Shown here: piece by piece, positions 33,935 to 46,581 of the stretch
Layout: every line of letters starts with the position of its first letter
How positions within the stretch are numbered: position 1 is the first letter of the stretch
Source of the DNA: Stachybotrys elegans
Taxonomy: Eukaryota; Ascomycota; Sordariomycetes; Hypocreales; Stachybotryaceae
Reading direction: 5' to 3'
DNA length: 64,000 bases
NCBI GenBank assembly: GCA_020746835.1
Contig: JAGPNK010000002.1
Location: 3,458,093 to 3,522,092 of the forward strand
Notes under the pieces: model-generated
Databases searched by the model: none
Told to the model about the DNA's origin: nothing
Seen by the model: only the letters and a program-made list of their open reading frames with translations
Program-made: the position numbers and the translations under genes

Positions 33935-35088
33935 TTACTGTCGTGCCTGATGATAACGTGATGTGGGGAGGTCGGACTTTGAGAGTAAGAGTAAGTGTAA
34001 GTGTAAGAGGAAAAAAGAGATTTCCCTCTTGCTTTGTTTCGTGCACTGCTGTCCTTGAGCCTCAAACCATGTGCACCTTGGGAACGGCTGTTGCTGCCAA
34101 GCAAGTGGAAATGAAAGTTAATGAGAGAAAAAGATTGTTAGAGACGGACAGATCCAGTCGACAGCAATCCCAAAGACCCCCCCCAATGGCTGCTCGGCAC
34201 AGTCATGTTCACCTTATGAACAAAGCATGAGTGAGCTAGAGCCCAGTCGGGTCCCGTCTATCCTGCGTGAGAGGCTTGGGGGACACTCTGAGTATGGCCG
34301 TCCGAGCTCACCGGATTGCCTTTTCTACGCGACGTCTGATCATATATGTCTTCAACACCTGGCTGTGACGGATGCGACCATTCAAAGCTGGTGCCACGAA
34401 GCAGGCGGGTGACGGATTCCACTGATATATTAGTACCGGTCTACACTCCGAGTATACACACCGTAATGGAACATTCTTTTCGTTCCCGAGCCCCTGGCCA
34501 TCAGCCCAGAGAACGGAAAGAGCAGGCAGTGGTGTCAATCGATGCCGTATGCCTGGAGCTTGGAGCCGGGCTGTGTGCCAGGATGTGGTCACCTTCTGCT
34601 CAGGTTAAAGCAGCGACAGCTAGGTACCTACCAATTGAGGTAGTGGCTAAGTACTAACCGGGCATGCGGGTGCATAACTCATGTAGGTACCCACTACGCA
34701 GAAGCCCGAAGGCAGGCACTCCACAGAAATTAGGCGCACGGAATTGGATTGGATGCCCTTCAGAGTGGGTGTTGTGATGGTACCGGCATGTAGGCTTACC
34801 TACTCCGTGCCCTTGGACGAGTACTAAGGTGTAACAACTTACCACCGTTGTAACTTCTTCCAAACACGTTATCCGCCTCAGTACTGGCCTCCTTGTTGGC
34901 GAGAGGCACAAAAGAGGCTGATACGCACTGAATTCCGCCGAGGATCTTGACGCGCTTGTTTATTTCCGACTTCTTTCCAGCACCGGGGAATTCCGCGGTA
35001 CCTTGATTGTCTCTTCAATTGTCTCGGGTCTCCGCTCATCCAACAGCCCTACAGCCAATCTGGTGGCAATCTGTCCTCCACCAGCAGA
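33935..35088. other. Divergent promoter region, PAQR gene / YEA4-like gene
   Basis: No gene is seen in 1.15 kb. A short GTAAGT/GTAAGA-like tandem tract lies at about 33980-34010 in the PAQR leader. Four GGTACC palindromes fall at 34623, 34686, 34779 and 34997. Confidence 0.5.
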
Positions 35089-36410
35089 ATGAGTTCAGGG
35101 AAACAAGATGCAAATGGCACTGTCAAACATCGGCGAAAGGCCGCGGAGACACCAACTACCCCTTCTGTATCTGGACAGCTTATGGCAGAAAGCGGGCCGG
35201 CTTTACTGGCAGCTACTGCCATTCTGGCACTCATCTTTGGGGGATGTTGCTCTAATGTGAGTTGGCACAATGAGGTGAGCTGTGTTTTCTCAAGAACGGA
35301 ACTGATGGCAGAGACAGGTCTTTGCGCTTGAAGCGATTGTCAAGTAAGCACCTCTCCTTTATCTTCCAGATATGAATGCTCACAAGAGATAGCTTTGGAC
35401 CTGCCAGTGGTGTGTAGAGAATGCCGACAGCCCAACCTTTTGCCCTACTGACCAGCATGTAGGCACCCTCCTCACATTCGTGCAATTTGCTTTCGTAGCG
35501 GTGATTGGTTTCGCTGCTCAATTTGATAGGACTCGACCGCCATTCTTCGTGACGCCTAATAAGGTGCCCATCAGCCGGTGGCTCGTCAATATAGTCCTCT
35601 TTTTCAGCATCAACATGTTGAACAACCACGCCTTCAGCTACGACATCTCCGTCCCGGTGCACATCATCCTGCGTTCGGGAGGCAGCATCACAACCATGGC
35701 TATTGGGTATCTCTATGGAAAGAGGTACTCTCGCATACAGGTCGTTTCTGTTGTGCTCCTCACCTTTGGTATCATCATGGCTGCTTGGTCAGATGCTCAA
35801 TCCAAGGTAAGACGGTTTTCTTGTCCGTGAAATCAATCGCGCTGACCCAATCGATTCGTAGGGTCAAGCCTCCAGCGACCCTCAACGTCCCGCATTCAGC
35901 ACGGGCTTGGTCATTCTTTTTGTAGCACAGTTGCTATCTGCATTCATGGGACTCTACACCGACATTATTTACGAAAAGTATGGCCCTCAATGGAAGGAGA
36001 ACTTGTTCTACACCCATGTTCTATCCCTTCCATTCTTCATTCCTTTTGCTCCTGCCATGCTTCAGAACCTGAGGCACCTTGCTGAGAGCGCGCCACTCGA
36101 TCTCCCTGGACCTCTCAGAAACATCTCAGGCATTGACCGGTTACCGAGACAACTGGTATACCTGGTTGCCAACGTGCTGACCCAGTATGCCTGCATCCGA
36201 GGGGTCAATCTTCTGGCAGCCACCACCTCATCTCTGACCGTCACTATCGTTCTCAGCATTCGGAAGCTTGCGAGCCTTCTCCTGAGCATTTGGCTGTTTG
36301 GGAACACCCTGGCTTCTGGTACGCTTATAGGGGCAGTCATAGTTTTCGGTGCTGGAGGGCTATACTCTCTGGATTCCAAACCCAAGTCGAAGAAGAAGAA
36401 GGAGCTGTAA
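35089..36410 (+). CDS. YEA4: UAA-family nucleotide-sugar transporter, YEA4-like
   Basis: This is a multi-pass ER/Golgi carrier. Yeast Yea4 moves UDP-N-acetylglucosamine for chitin and glycan synthesis; the substrate here is inferred from family. Exons: 35089-35256, 35318-35343, 35393-35409, 35463-35806 and 35862-36410, giving 367 residues. Exons 2 and 3 are only 26 and 17 nt, but the phases join to CCSNVFALEAIVNFGPASG, which matches the start of the UAA domain. Later features: FFSINMLNNHAFSYDISVP, VHIILRSGGSITTMAIGYL, FMGLYTDIIYEKYGPQWKE and CIRGVNLLAATTSSLTVTIV. About ten hydrophobic segments are visible. The tail KPKSKKKKEL is Lys-rich, compatible with an ER-retrieval-type signal. The N-terminus (about 35 residues) is soluble. 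Confidence 0.92.
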
Positions 36411-37165
36411 GTAGGCCACATCAACCGGCGTTCGAGTTTTTGTCGCTAGTCGCGACATTCCAATTGATACCATAGAAGGACAAAACATGGACAACTGGGC
36501 CTGTCCAAACCACAAAAGAGCATTAGAGCGGCGCCCGGCGCCCGGCGCTTCGGGCTTCATAGACAAAATATATCCATACCAAAGGCTCAATAATCTACCG
36601 CGAGATCAACAGCAAGCAGTTATTCCCACTGATAAAACGCAAGGATATCCCTCTTGCGTGAGCATATTCAGCATGCCGGTTGTTGTTTGGCTTGGTATTC
36701 ATTTGCTGGATCCGTACTCTTGGTGTGGGCGTGTCTCATCGGGGGTATGGAGTACAGAGCATGTGACCCACAAAAGCTGTGGAGGAGGATGTCCTCCTCT
36801 ATCGATAGGGTCGGCGGGTACCTTAAAAGCCCCTCCAAGCCTGCTGCTCATCCTCTACTCGATTGGATACCGACACTACGAGAAGAAACCCTTTCGTCTT
36901 GCTCTAATAATCCGAAAGTTTCGTATCTCTGCTGTAGAAGATCGCCATATCATACACGACTTGGTCCATTCATCCCGCAGACCCATTGTTGTGCAGAAAA
37001 GCTTTGGAGCAAACCAACCACTGCCTGAAGTGTGCGACCGAGGTTCGCCATTATGGCTGGTGAGTGCCCTGGATACTTGCATTCCTGGGCATGGGATGTT
37101 CAAATAACTGGTAAGGTCGAATCAATGCCACAAGAAAGGCTTCGCTAAAGTGATGCTTATCGCAG
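36411..37165. other. Intergenic upstream of AMP deaminase
   Basis: No gene is seen. An ATGGCTG followed by GTGAGT at 37052-37065 could be a short upstream exon, but its phase does not fit the AMP deaminase frame. Confidence 0.5.
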
Positions 37166-40100
37166 ATGCTCGATTCTCGCCCAGACGAACCATTACAGAC
37201 TTTTGCGGTGCACACCCGAGAATCGGACGAAGAGGATGAAGCTGTTGACGCCTCCAGCGTGAGCAATTCTGAAGGGCCAGATAACGAGAACATGTCTCGA
37301 AATGCCGGCGAGCACGACGACCTCCAAGATGGCATGCTACCGCGTGACATGCCGAAACGCACGACGTTCTACGACCCTGTTGCTGAACGTCAAATGAGTC
37401 AGACCGACGCGAAATTATTTTACCAGCGTAGTAAGATTGATGCCCGAAACCCCGGAAATGCTTGGTCGCAGACTACACCTTTCGGTAGCCCCCAGATCGC
37501 TGCAGGATCTCTACCTACCACGGACTACGGCGCGGATTCTCTCATCTTGGACCCCGAAGGTGGTCAGCCTTGGCTTGAGTCTTTGCCCGCAGCAAAAATT
37601 CAATGCTAATCTGTGATCTGTACAGATGCCTCTGGAAGCCCGGAATCCCCATCCAAGGCCCGCCTGCCAAATCTCGGGTCGGCCACACAGCCCTTCACCT
37701 CGCTCGACGCCAGCTTGGGCGACTCGAACAACATTCATGCGGCAAACGCAGGCCTCTCTAGTGGTCTTTTTGACACCGAGCCTCACATAACTTCAGAGCT
37801 CCACGTCATCTCAGAGAGCATACAGAACCTTCTGGGGTTGAGACAAAAATACGTCTCATTGTCAAATCAGCGTCCCCAGGACAATCCCCGTGATCGACCT
37901 GACTGGGAGATTTACCCCCCGCCACCAGAGCCTGCTTGGAGGCAGGACAGTGATGGCGCACCTGGCTCTCCTGGCCGTTCCGATAGGCAAGGTAATGCTG
38001 AACCGACTGCCAACCCGGAAAGCAAAAGACCTATCCGCAGACGCAAGCCAGGCCAGGATATAGGGGAGGACTTTGACTTGGAAGATTTGCTTCCTCTTCC
38101 TGGAGATGACGGCATGAGATACGAACTAGATGAGAGCGGTGTGTATCAGGTCTATGACGGCGAAAACTCCCAGACCCCCACAATCAGCGTCCCAACAATT
38201 CGAGAGTTCTACATGGATTTGGAGAACATTATTACTGCGTCGTCAGATGGACCCAGCAAGAGCTTTGCCTTCCGCCGACTGCAATATCTGGAGGGAAAGT
38301 TTCAGCTTTACGTGCTCCTGAACGAGTATCAAGAGACGGCCGACAGTAAGAAGGTACCTCACCGAGACTTCTACAACGTGCGAAAAGTGGACACCCACGT
38401 TCATCATTCAGCATGCATGAACCAGAAACATCTGCTTCGCTTCATCAAGAGCAAAATGAAGAAGTACCCTAATGAGGTTGTCTTGTTCCGCGATGGCAAG
38501 CATCTTACACTGGCAGAAGTTTTTGCGAGTATCAATCTCACAGCCTATGACTTGAGCATCGATACTCTCGATATGCATGTACGTTCATTGACAGATGGGA
38601 CTGCCTGGAGATGCAGGAGACGGCTTGACCAATGCTGACCGGTTGTAGGCGCATACCGATTCCTTCCACCGATTTGACAAGTTCAACCTGAAGTACAATC
38701 CTATTGGCGAATCACGGCTCAGAACCATCTTTCTCAAGACCGATAACTTCATCCATGGCCGTTATCTGGCTGAGATTACAAAGGAAGTCATTTCCGATCT
38801 TGAATCCAGCAAATATCAGATGGTGGAATGGAGAATTTCCATCTATGGAAAATCCATTGATGAGTGGGATAAGCTGGCTGCCTGGGTTGTGGACAACAAG
38901 CTCTTCTCTCACAACGTGCGCTGGCTCATCCAGATTCCACGTCTCTACGATGTGTACAAAGCGACCGGGTTAATGGATACCTTCGAACAAGTTGTCAAGA
39001 ATGTGTTCCAGCCCCTCTTTGAGGTCACCAAAGACCCTACCAGTCACCCGAAGCTGCACGTTTTCTTACAGCGAGTGATTGGGTTTGACAGTGTCGACGA
39101 TGAAAGCAAGGTTGAGCGACGACTTTTTAAGAAGTTCCCGGTTCCCAAAGTGTGGGATTCGAACCAAAACCCTCCTTACAGCTACTGGATCTACTATCTC
39201 TTCGCCAACATGACGTCGCTAAACCACTGGCGCCTGAAGCGCGGCTTCAATACCTTTGTTCTGCGGCCACATTGCGGTGAGGCTGGCGACAGTGAGCATC
39301 TGGCCGTCTCCTTCCTCTGTTGCCATAGCATCAGCCACGGTCTGCTGCTGCGAAAAGTGCCCCTGTTGCAGTACTTGTTCTACCTCGACCAGATAGGGAT
39401 CGCAATGTCTCCTTTGAGCAACAACGCACTTTTCCTGGCATATGAACGGAACCCATTCCACCAGTACTTCAAGCGAGGACTCAACGTTTCGCTCTCGACC
39501 GATGATCCATTGCAGTTCGCTTTTACAAAGGAACCGCTCATCGAAGAGTATGCGGTAGCTGCGCAGATATACAAGCTCAGCCCAGTCGATATGTGTGAGC
39601 TGGCCAAGAATTCGGTGCAACAGAGCGGCTTCGAGCTATCGATTAAGCGGCAGTGGCTAGGTCCGAATTGCGATAAGCCGGGCAAAGAAGGCAACACAAT
39701 GGTCAAGACGAATGTTCCAGATCGACGAGAGGAGTTCAGATACTACACGCTTCTCCAGGAGAAGGACATGTAAGTTGAAGGCAGATGCTTTTGAGGCGAT
39801 ATTGGCTTTACTGACAAAGGATCTTGCGGGGAATAGCTTGAAACGGTATGCAGCATACGAGGCGACAACTGAAGGAGCGGCAGGCCCAGGTGTCAGCTCG
39901 ATCACCTCCGCCCCGCCTGCTCCAGTAGGTCTGACTTCGAGCACATCGGCATCGTCCATGGCTGAGGCAAAGGAGCCCCCTTCAGACGCATTGCACTCCT
40001 CCGGTGGAGAGCCGCCTCGCAGCAAGAGCTCAATACGGAAAGAAAATAGCTGGTCGGGGAACATGATGGGCGACTTGCATCTATCGGGAAGCGATCCTCG

Positions 40101-40212
40101 CATGTTTCCTGGAATCTTGACTCGAGGGCAACGAACCAATAGCTTGCGGAACCTGGCACAGATGGAGGATGGAACAAGCCACTCGGCTCCCGGAAAGGAT
40201 AAGGCGAATTGA
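37166..40212 (+). CDS. AMD1: AMP deaminase
   Basis: This enzyme converts AMP to IMP and ammonia in the cytosol, balancing adenine nucleotide pools. Exons 37166-37559, 37626-38578, 38649-39769 and 39837-40212 give 947 residues. The N-terminal ~340 residues are variable and acidic, with the family block [20 protein letters not shown]. The catalytic domain starts near [20 protein letters not shown], with the first metal ligands HVH, then [20 protein letters not shown] across intron 2. It continues [29 protein letters not shown], and the metal-site motif [10 protein letters not shown], then [20 protein letters not shown]. Exon 4 is a long low-complexity tail. Intron 1 (66 nt, GTGGTC donor) has a weak donor but fits phase. 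The start ATG is the first in frame; an upstream exon is not excluded. Confidence 0.94.
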
Positions 40213-41067
40213 GGGGACGGAGACTGCATTTGCGCTTCGAATTGCGATATATGGTAGTTGCATTGTAATGATGCCTTAGAGAAGAATATGTAGGCTTTGC
40301 TTCGGCGTGACGATACAATTGACTACTAACTGACGCATATGTCTCTTCAGCAATCTTTCTCCAATGACCCCCCACGCACCACGAAATGATTGAATTGGTA
40401 TACTGGACAGATAATACATGCTTGGCATCTCAAATGCGGTGAGCAGATTGTCGGGGCACGCTTGCAGCTCTCAACTTGGAAGCAATAACTGGGTGTTGCG
40501 AATGCCCCTCTTGAACAGGTCTACCTAAACCGACTCCAGGGGACGATCATCTTCAGCACAGAATGAGGTACCTCCAGGTCGGCTCGGAAGTACCTATGCC
40601 AAAACCTCTTCGAGGTCCCCACTCCACCGACAAGGGTCAGGCAGGCCAGAGGTACTTATGCCAGTATCTGGCACTCTGGACGTCCAGGTGTCTTGTTTTG
40701 GCTTAGCTGCACAAGCCAGGCCGACGTCGTCAGTCAAGCCCACTCTTCGTCTCGGCTTATTGCTCTCCCTGCCAGGCTGCCTGTGTATGTACCTTAATCC
40801 CTCCTGACGCCATCGAACATTGCTGGCCGAGCGAGACGCCGCGATACCGGACGAGGACAACCCCCCGAGGCATTCTTCCGGCGCTTCTCGAGAACTCTCC
40901 AGGAGTAGCTGCTGCGGACGCACAGAAGCACGAGCAGAGGCCGAAATAGAGCTCAAGCAACATTCACAGCCACATAGGTTACTCCCCCTCGAAGCTCCCC
41001 TCCCCCCTTGGGCGCGCCAGCCACCCCGATCGACTACGACCGAGCCTCGCTCGACGATTGAATCAAG
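40213..41067. other. Intergenic, AMD1 to SLA1
   Basis: No gene is seen. A frame open from 40820 into SLA1 exon 2 is out of phase with SLA1 exon 1 and is not used. It should hold the SLA1 promoter and leader. Confidence 0.5.
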
Positions 41068-44000
41068 ATGGGGTTCCTCGGGGTATGCAAAGCAATTTAC
41101 GACTATACTCCCCAAGCGAAGGGCGAGCTGGCCATCGAAGAAGGCGACTTGCTATACGTTATTGAGAACAAGGGGGACGATGGGTGGTGGAAGGCCAAGA
41201 AGAAGGCTGGGACAGATGACGAAGATGAGCCTGTTGGCCTCGTTCCAAACAATTATGTTGAAGAGGTATGTTCCCGCTTCATCTCGTAAATGCTTGAGCG
41301 AACCACAGTCTGACGATCTATCACGCTTTCTTCCTACACTGCAGGCCCCTCCTATCTCTCAAGCACGTGCGCTTTACGAGTATACCCGGCAGACTGACGA
41401 GGAGCTGTCTTTCCCTGAGGATGCGCTCCTCGACGTCTTCGACACATCGGATCCGGACTGGATCTTGGTTGGACTCGACAAGGACTATGGCTTCGTTCCG
41501 TCCAATTACATCGAGATACAATCCAAAGCTGCCGTGGCCGATGCGCCGTCTGCTCCGGCTCCTCCAGCCTTGCCTACTCGTCAGCAATCAGTTGCTTTCG
41601 TGGAACCTGACCCCGAGCCGGAGTCCGAGCCATCGAGCCCAGTAGAAGCTACGCCTGCACGGGGCAATCCTGCCGCAGCATTGGCCGGCGTGATGCAAGC
41701 TCGCGCAGCCGCTCAACCTGCGTCTCCGCCTCCGCAGCCTACAAGGCCTCCTGCCCTTACCCGCAACGAGCCTCAGTATTCTGATGACGAGCCAATAAGA
41801 TCCCCAGCACTGCCCTCACGGCCTCGACCGCCTGTCGAGAACTCGTATGACGATGGTGACGAGGCTCAAGACGTACAGACTCACCGGACCCCAGGAGGAT
41901 TTCATATGTACAACATCAACGAAATGGTCTCAGTTATGGGGAAGCGCAAGAAGATGCCCACGACCCTAGGTATTAATCTCTTGACAGGCATGATCCTAAT
42001 CGCCCCTGAGAAGGCACAAGACGGCCCCTCCCAGGAGTGGTCTGCCGAAAAGATGACTCATTATTCTCGGGAGGGTAAACACGTCTTCATGGAGCTGGTC
42101 CGGCCCAGCAAGAGCATCGATTTTCATGCAGGGGCCAAAGATACCGCTGAAGAAATCGTGGCTGCCCTGGGCGAATTGGCCGGCGCTGTTCGAGCCGAGG
42201 GCCTGCGCGAGGTCATCATGGCCGGTACTCAGAAGAATCTAAGGCGAGGACAGATTCTCTATGATTTCATGGCCCAAGGCGACGACGAGGTTACTGTTGC
42301 GGTGGGCGATGAAGTCATCATTATTGATGACTCCAAGAGCGAGGAATGGTGGCAGGTTCGTCGAATCAAGAACGGCAAGGAAGGCGTCGTCCCTAGCAGC
42401 TACGTCGAAATAACCGGCACGATTACACCCCCGCCTCCCTCTCAGGGTCATAGCTCTGCCAAATCGACGGTGGAGCAGAATCGGATGGAAGAGCTTAGGC
42501 TCACCAAGGAAGCTCTCAAGGCCAGCAAGGAAACTCAGCAGGTAGGGCCAGGGATGCCTCTTCCTGCAAGGGGTAGCAGTCGCACGGCGAGTGATCAAAG
42601 TAATAACTCTGGTCAACAGCGGAGTCGGCACGAGTCTGGTCGCGGAGAAAGCAGCAGCCAGTCCAAGTCCAAGTCAAGTAAGTTCGCCAATTCCCCTTGC
42701 TATATCGTGTTGTTTCGTGCATTTTGGTTGGGCTTGAATCATTAATATGACGATTGTATCCAGAGCCCGATGCTTCAAAGGTCCGTACATGGACCGACCG
42801 ATCCAAGTCCTTCAGCGTGGAGGCCCAATTCCTCGGTCTCAAAGACGGCAAGATTCACCTCCACAAGATGAACGGAGTCAAGATCGCAGTACCCATCGCC
42901 AAGATGTCTCACGATGATCTGGAATACGTCGAAAGAACCACTGGTATCTCTCTGGACGATGAGAAGCCGCTGGCTGATGTCAAGAAGTCAAAGCAGTCTG
43001 ATAAGAGAGCTACGAAGGCCGGTGCTTCGGTCGAAAAGAGCCAGTCAGATTATGACTGGTTCACATTCTTCCTTAATTGCGAAGTTGCTATCGGCCTCTG
43101 TGAACGTTATGCCCAGGCGTTTGCCAAGGATTCGATGGACGAGAGCGTTCTCCCGGATGTAGATGCTACCATCTTAAGAAATCTAGGTCTTCGGGAGGGT
43201 GATATCATTAAGGTGATGCGCACCCTCGATGCTAAGTATGGTCGGAACCGAGGAGGGAAACGAAGCGTCAGCTTCGCATCCGAGTCCGGCGAGGGCGAAG
43301 GTGGCCTCTTTTCAGGCCCTGGCGGTACCCTGCGGAATAATACTCGAAAGGGCCGCCCAGCTCCCGCGGTACAAACTAGCGACGTCGTTGATGCCGCAGC
43401 CTTCTCCCCTCGAGATCCGAACAAGGGAATGGAGGACGCACTCAAGTCACCATCGCCTGCAAGCCCCGCCGTATCTGGTGGCCAGCAGCAAGCGGCTGGC
43501 GGTTTTGATGATGACGCCTGGGATGTAAAGCCAAGTAAGCAGCAAGCACCTGCCGCTGGGGCAGACAAGAGGGCAGCATCGCCAGCAGTATCGACTCCGA
43601 CTACGGCTTCGGCCCCTGCGGCGGCTCCAGCTCCAGCTCAGCCGTCTCTCACAGGCTCTATGAAGGAGCTCTCCTTACTCTCCGAGCCTCTGCAACCCAC
43701 CAAGGTTGAACCACAGCCACCTGCGATTGTCACCTCCCCCTTACCTACACAACCTCAAGCGGCCGCGACGAATGCACAACCCCAACTTCAGGGAGCCACG
43801 CCGTCCTTCTTTACAGGCGTTGCTCAGTCGCAGCAATCTTCTTTGTCGTCAACCAATCTCACTTCCCCGCAGGCTATGCTGCGTCAGAGACCTACGCCGC
43901 CTCACATGTCGACCGGCCAAAACTCCTTGGTTCCTCCACCTCCGCAGCGTCCCTTGTCGGCGCCTCAGTCGGCTCAGCCTTCTGCGTTCGCGCCTCCGAT

Positions 44001-44684
44001 GTTGACCCCCCAGATGACAGGTGCCCTTCAAGGCCAAGTAGCACCACCTGGCCAAAGTCTCCATGAGATCACACAAGCCCGTCTGCAACAGCAGTATGCT
44101 GCGCAAATGCAGCAGCAGCAGCCCGCCATGACAGGGTATGGAGGCATGCAACCCGGAGGCTTGATGCCATACGCTACGGGGCCTCAGGGACAGTTCATGC
44201 AGCCAATGATGACGGGCATGCCGAATCAAAGTCCGTTTGGAGATCAAAACAGGTCGAGCCAGTTCTCGCCAATGCAACCCATGCATACAGGTATGCAGCC
44301 CCAGATGACGGGCTTCCAGCAAGGGTTCCCAAATACTCAGGGGCCATTTGGTCAAGCTCCTCCTCCGGGGACTATCAACAGTCATCTTCCCCCAGCCCTG
44401 GAGCCCCAGCGCACGGGAATGCCCCAAATGCAGCCTCAGATGACTGGTGCCGGTGCTTTTGGCCAAGGCATGCAGACGCAGACGATGCAGCCGCTGATGC
44501 CCCAGCAGACTGGGCCGCCACCACCAGTGCGGTTCGGCGTTTCAAACGAGAAGAAGCTCGTGCCTCAAGCCACAGGAAGGAGGGCAAACTTAGCCCAAGC
44601 CAGTAAGTCATCTCTAAAGCAGGTATTGGATGTCAAACGTATTCTAACAGTTGAATAGCTCCGGACAATCCGTTTGGCTTCTGA
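41068..44684 (+). CDS. SLA1: Actin patch endocytic adaptor SLA1
   Basis: Sla1 links cargo, clathrin and Las17/Pan1/End3 at cortical actin patches. Exons 41068-41265, 41345-42677, 42764-44602 and 44659-44684 give 1131 residues. Two SH3 domains start the protein (about 5-66: GVCKAIYDYTPQAKGELAIE; about 71-125: ARALYEYTRQTDEELSFPED). A third lies at about 365-425 (GQILYDFMAQGDDEVTVAVG). SHD1, which in yeast recognises NPFxD cargo signals, is at about 511-580 (KVRTWTDRSKSFSVEAQFLG). The SAM-like SHD2 is at about 604-670 (YDWFTFFLNCEVAIGLCERY). The C-terminal third is Gln/Met/Pro-rich with repeated QMTG/QQTG units, including LTPQMTG and LMPQQTG, the L-x-x-Q-x-TG site used by Ark/Prk kinases. The 26-nt last exon encodes PDNPFGF and the stop. 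Confidence 0.95.
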
Positions 44685-45262
44685 TTGTGCAGTAGGTATA
44701 TTGGAATGGGGAAAGGGCGCAACGTGGGAGGTGTAACTGTTGAACTAAGTAATACATTGTCGTGGCATATGCTGCAGCAACAAGCACCCAGTCTTGAATC
44801 TGTATCTGCGTGTATACCACCATTGACGATTTGGGATGTTCCGAAATGTCCATACACATAGACCATCGCAAAATCGATTCGCTAGGGCGCGGGCAGGCTC
44901 ACATGTTCCGCTTTAGACAACAAGCATTGCTGCATCTATGGAAATGGGGATTTATTCATTGTATTCAGTCAGTTCTATATTCTTATTAATATATGTTCCT
45001 CTCGGCCAACTTGCGCTTGCCTGCTCCGTAGGTCTTCGAGAGAAGACCATGCAAGTCTATCGTGGCAATTCCCAGAATAACGCGCCGAACCAGAAGCACA
45101 AGGGGCCGTCAATGCAACAACGTCTCCTATGCTAGACATGAGTCGTTTCTACTACCATTTGAGCGGATCTCCGGATGGGTTGCTTTGCTGGAGACTGAGA
45201 GTGTTCCCAGTCTTGCCGAGCTGGTTGAGTTGTGTAACAGCATATCATCCAAAATGATGATA
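44685..45262. other. Convergent intergenic region
   Basis: It lies between the 3' ends of SLA1 and the TLC-domain gene. No gene is seen. Confidence 0.5.
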
Positions 45263-46280
45263 TTAGGCTTTGCGACGTCGAGGAGTAGAGCCTTTGCTCG
45301 TTCCTGAGCTCGCCGAGACAACCGCGGCAGGCTTGGTATCCCGCTTCGCAGCAGGTTCGAACCTCTTGCGGATAGCTGCAATCATCTTGTTGAACCAATA
45401 GAAGTTCAAGAAGTTGAGAGTCAGGTTGCTTGCGAGGTATGCAGCGCCGAGCCACACGGGGACTGTGGAAGCATCATGGGCATACAGCATCAAGGGCGAC
45501 TCGAATTTGTCTTGGCTTGGGTGACGATCCATGGTCTGTACTATATCTCCAAACACTCGGACGGACTGGTATGTTCCATAGACCAAGCGGGCAAAGAAGA
45601 ATGACCCCAGAAGGAGGATCCCGTTATAAAGCTGCAGGCGGGTGCCCGTCATGTTGAGCTTGTCCAGGAACCAGTGAATGTTCAGGAAGGGGGTGGAGAG
45701 CTCCCAAAGGATAAAGATACACCCGTAATAGTTGACGAAGGGGCGCTGCGAGTAGTTAGCCAAGCGATGCACCTAGTTTGGACTCGACTCGACGTACAAA
45801 GCCAAGCATGTATACGATCAAAGCCGCGATAGCGTGCGCAAGGGTTCCCAAGCCAAATACGTCCACGTGGAGACCCGTCACGATCAAGTCCCAGAGAAAG
45901 TAGCCAGCCGCCAGCGACTGCACCAGCCCAGCAGCACCAGTGTAGCCCCAGACGCGCTCTTCCAGATCCATAGACTTTCGTTCCTCGTCGTATATCATCA
46001 CCCAGATAGCAAGAGCGTTAATGAGAACGCTCTGGACCATGGATACGACATGCGTGTCCCAGTTCAACTGACTCTTCCGGGATAGCTTTCCATAGTGATT
46101 CGGTACGACTAGGCGGGAGAGAATCGGCGATATCGGGTAGTAAATGACGCCGTAGAGAAGAGCCGCAGCGAGTATCTCGTGGATGTGGTAGGGAAGTGTT
46201 GGTAGGTCAAAGTAGTCCGCAAATGGCTGTACGGCGCGAGACAAGCTCGGGATCGGCTCCAAGAAGAAAGGGTCCTTCAT
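45263..46280 (-). CDS. TLC-domain membrane protein
   Basis: This is a multi-pass protein of the TRAM-LAG1-CLN8 superfamily, similar to the TMEM56/TLCD branch; members act in lipid metabolism or membrane composition, but the activity of this one is unknown. Exons 46280-45798 and 45745-45263 (52-nt intron) give 321 residues. The TLC domain contains SQLNWDTHVVSMVQSVLINA, GYFLWDLIVTGLHVDVFGLG with following HAIAALIVYMLGF, and after the intron FVNYYGCIFILWELSTPFLN then IHWFLDKL. A Lys/Arg/Ser-rich C-terminal tail faces the cytosol by the positive-inside rule. It lacks the HH motif of ceramide synthases, so it is not LAG1. It shares a 301-bp bidirectional promoter with COG8. Confidence 0.88.
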
Positions 46281-46581
46281 CTTGCAGTATTTTGCCTCCT
46301 AGGCAGCTTTGTAGCCAACAAAACGGCCACTCTGAGGTGGGAGACGCAACCTATTTAAAGTCAGAGTTAAGAATGATCCCGTGGCTTACGATCGTAGGCA
46401 CCTGAGGCTCGAGCAGGCACGTGGACCATGCTTAAACCACTAACCCCCTTATACGAATATCACCTGGCTGGGGCACATGAAGCCTGCCGCAATCCACAAT
46501 GGTGCCCCCAAGCGACAGGGACACGCTGTAGTTACCCAAAGCATTCCGAAGTCAACATCATATCACTTGTCCACGGCAGTC
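46281..46581. promoter_or_regulatory. Bidirectional promoter, TLC gene / COG8
   Basis: The 301 bp between the divergent start codons must carry both promoters and leaders. An upstream in-frame ATG for COG8 at 46477 would shorten it to 196 bp. Shared regulation of the two membrane-traffic or lipid genes is possible. Confidence 0.5.

Noticed and set aside
34623..35002. Cluster of four GGTACC palindromes
   Set aside because: GGTACC also occurs across the whole window (for example 37, 2316, 14421, 29330, 36817, 40567) at roughly the frequency expected for a 6-mer, so the cluster is weak evidence of function.
40820..42745. Long open frame overlapping the SLA1 start
   Set aside because: Only its part from 41345 is coding (SLA1 exon 2). 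The upstream part is out of frame with the SH3-coding first exon and is not protein-like.
45354..45363. GGTTCGAACC, like a tRNA T-loop
   Set aside because: It lies within the TLC-domain coding sequence and is not flanked by a cloverleaf. A similar ATTCGAACC word at about 39157 is inside the AMP deaminase gene.
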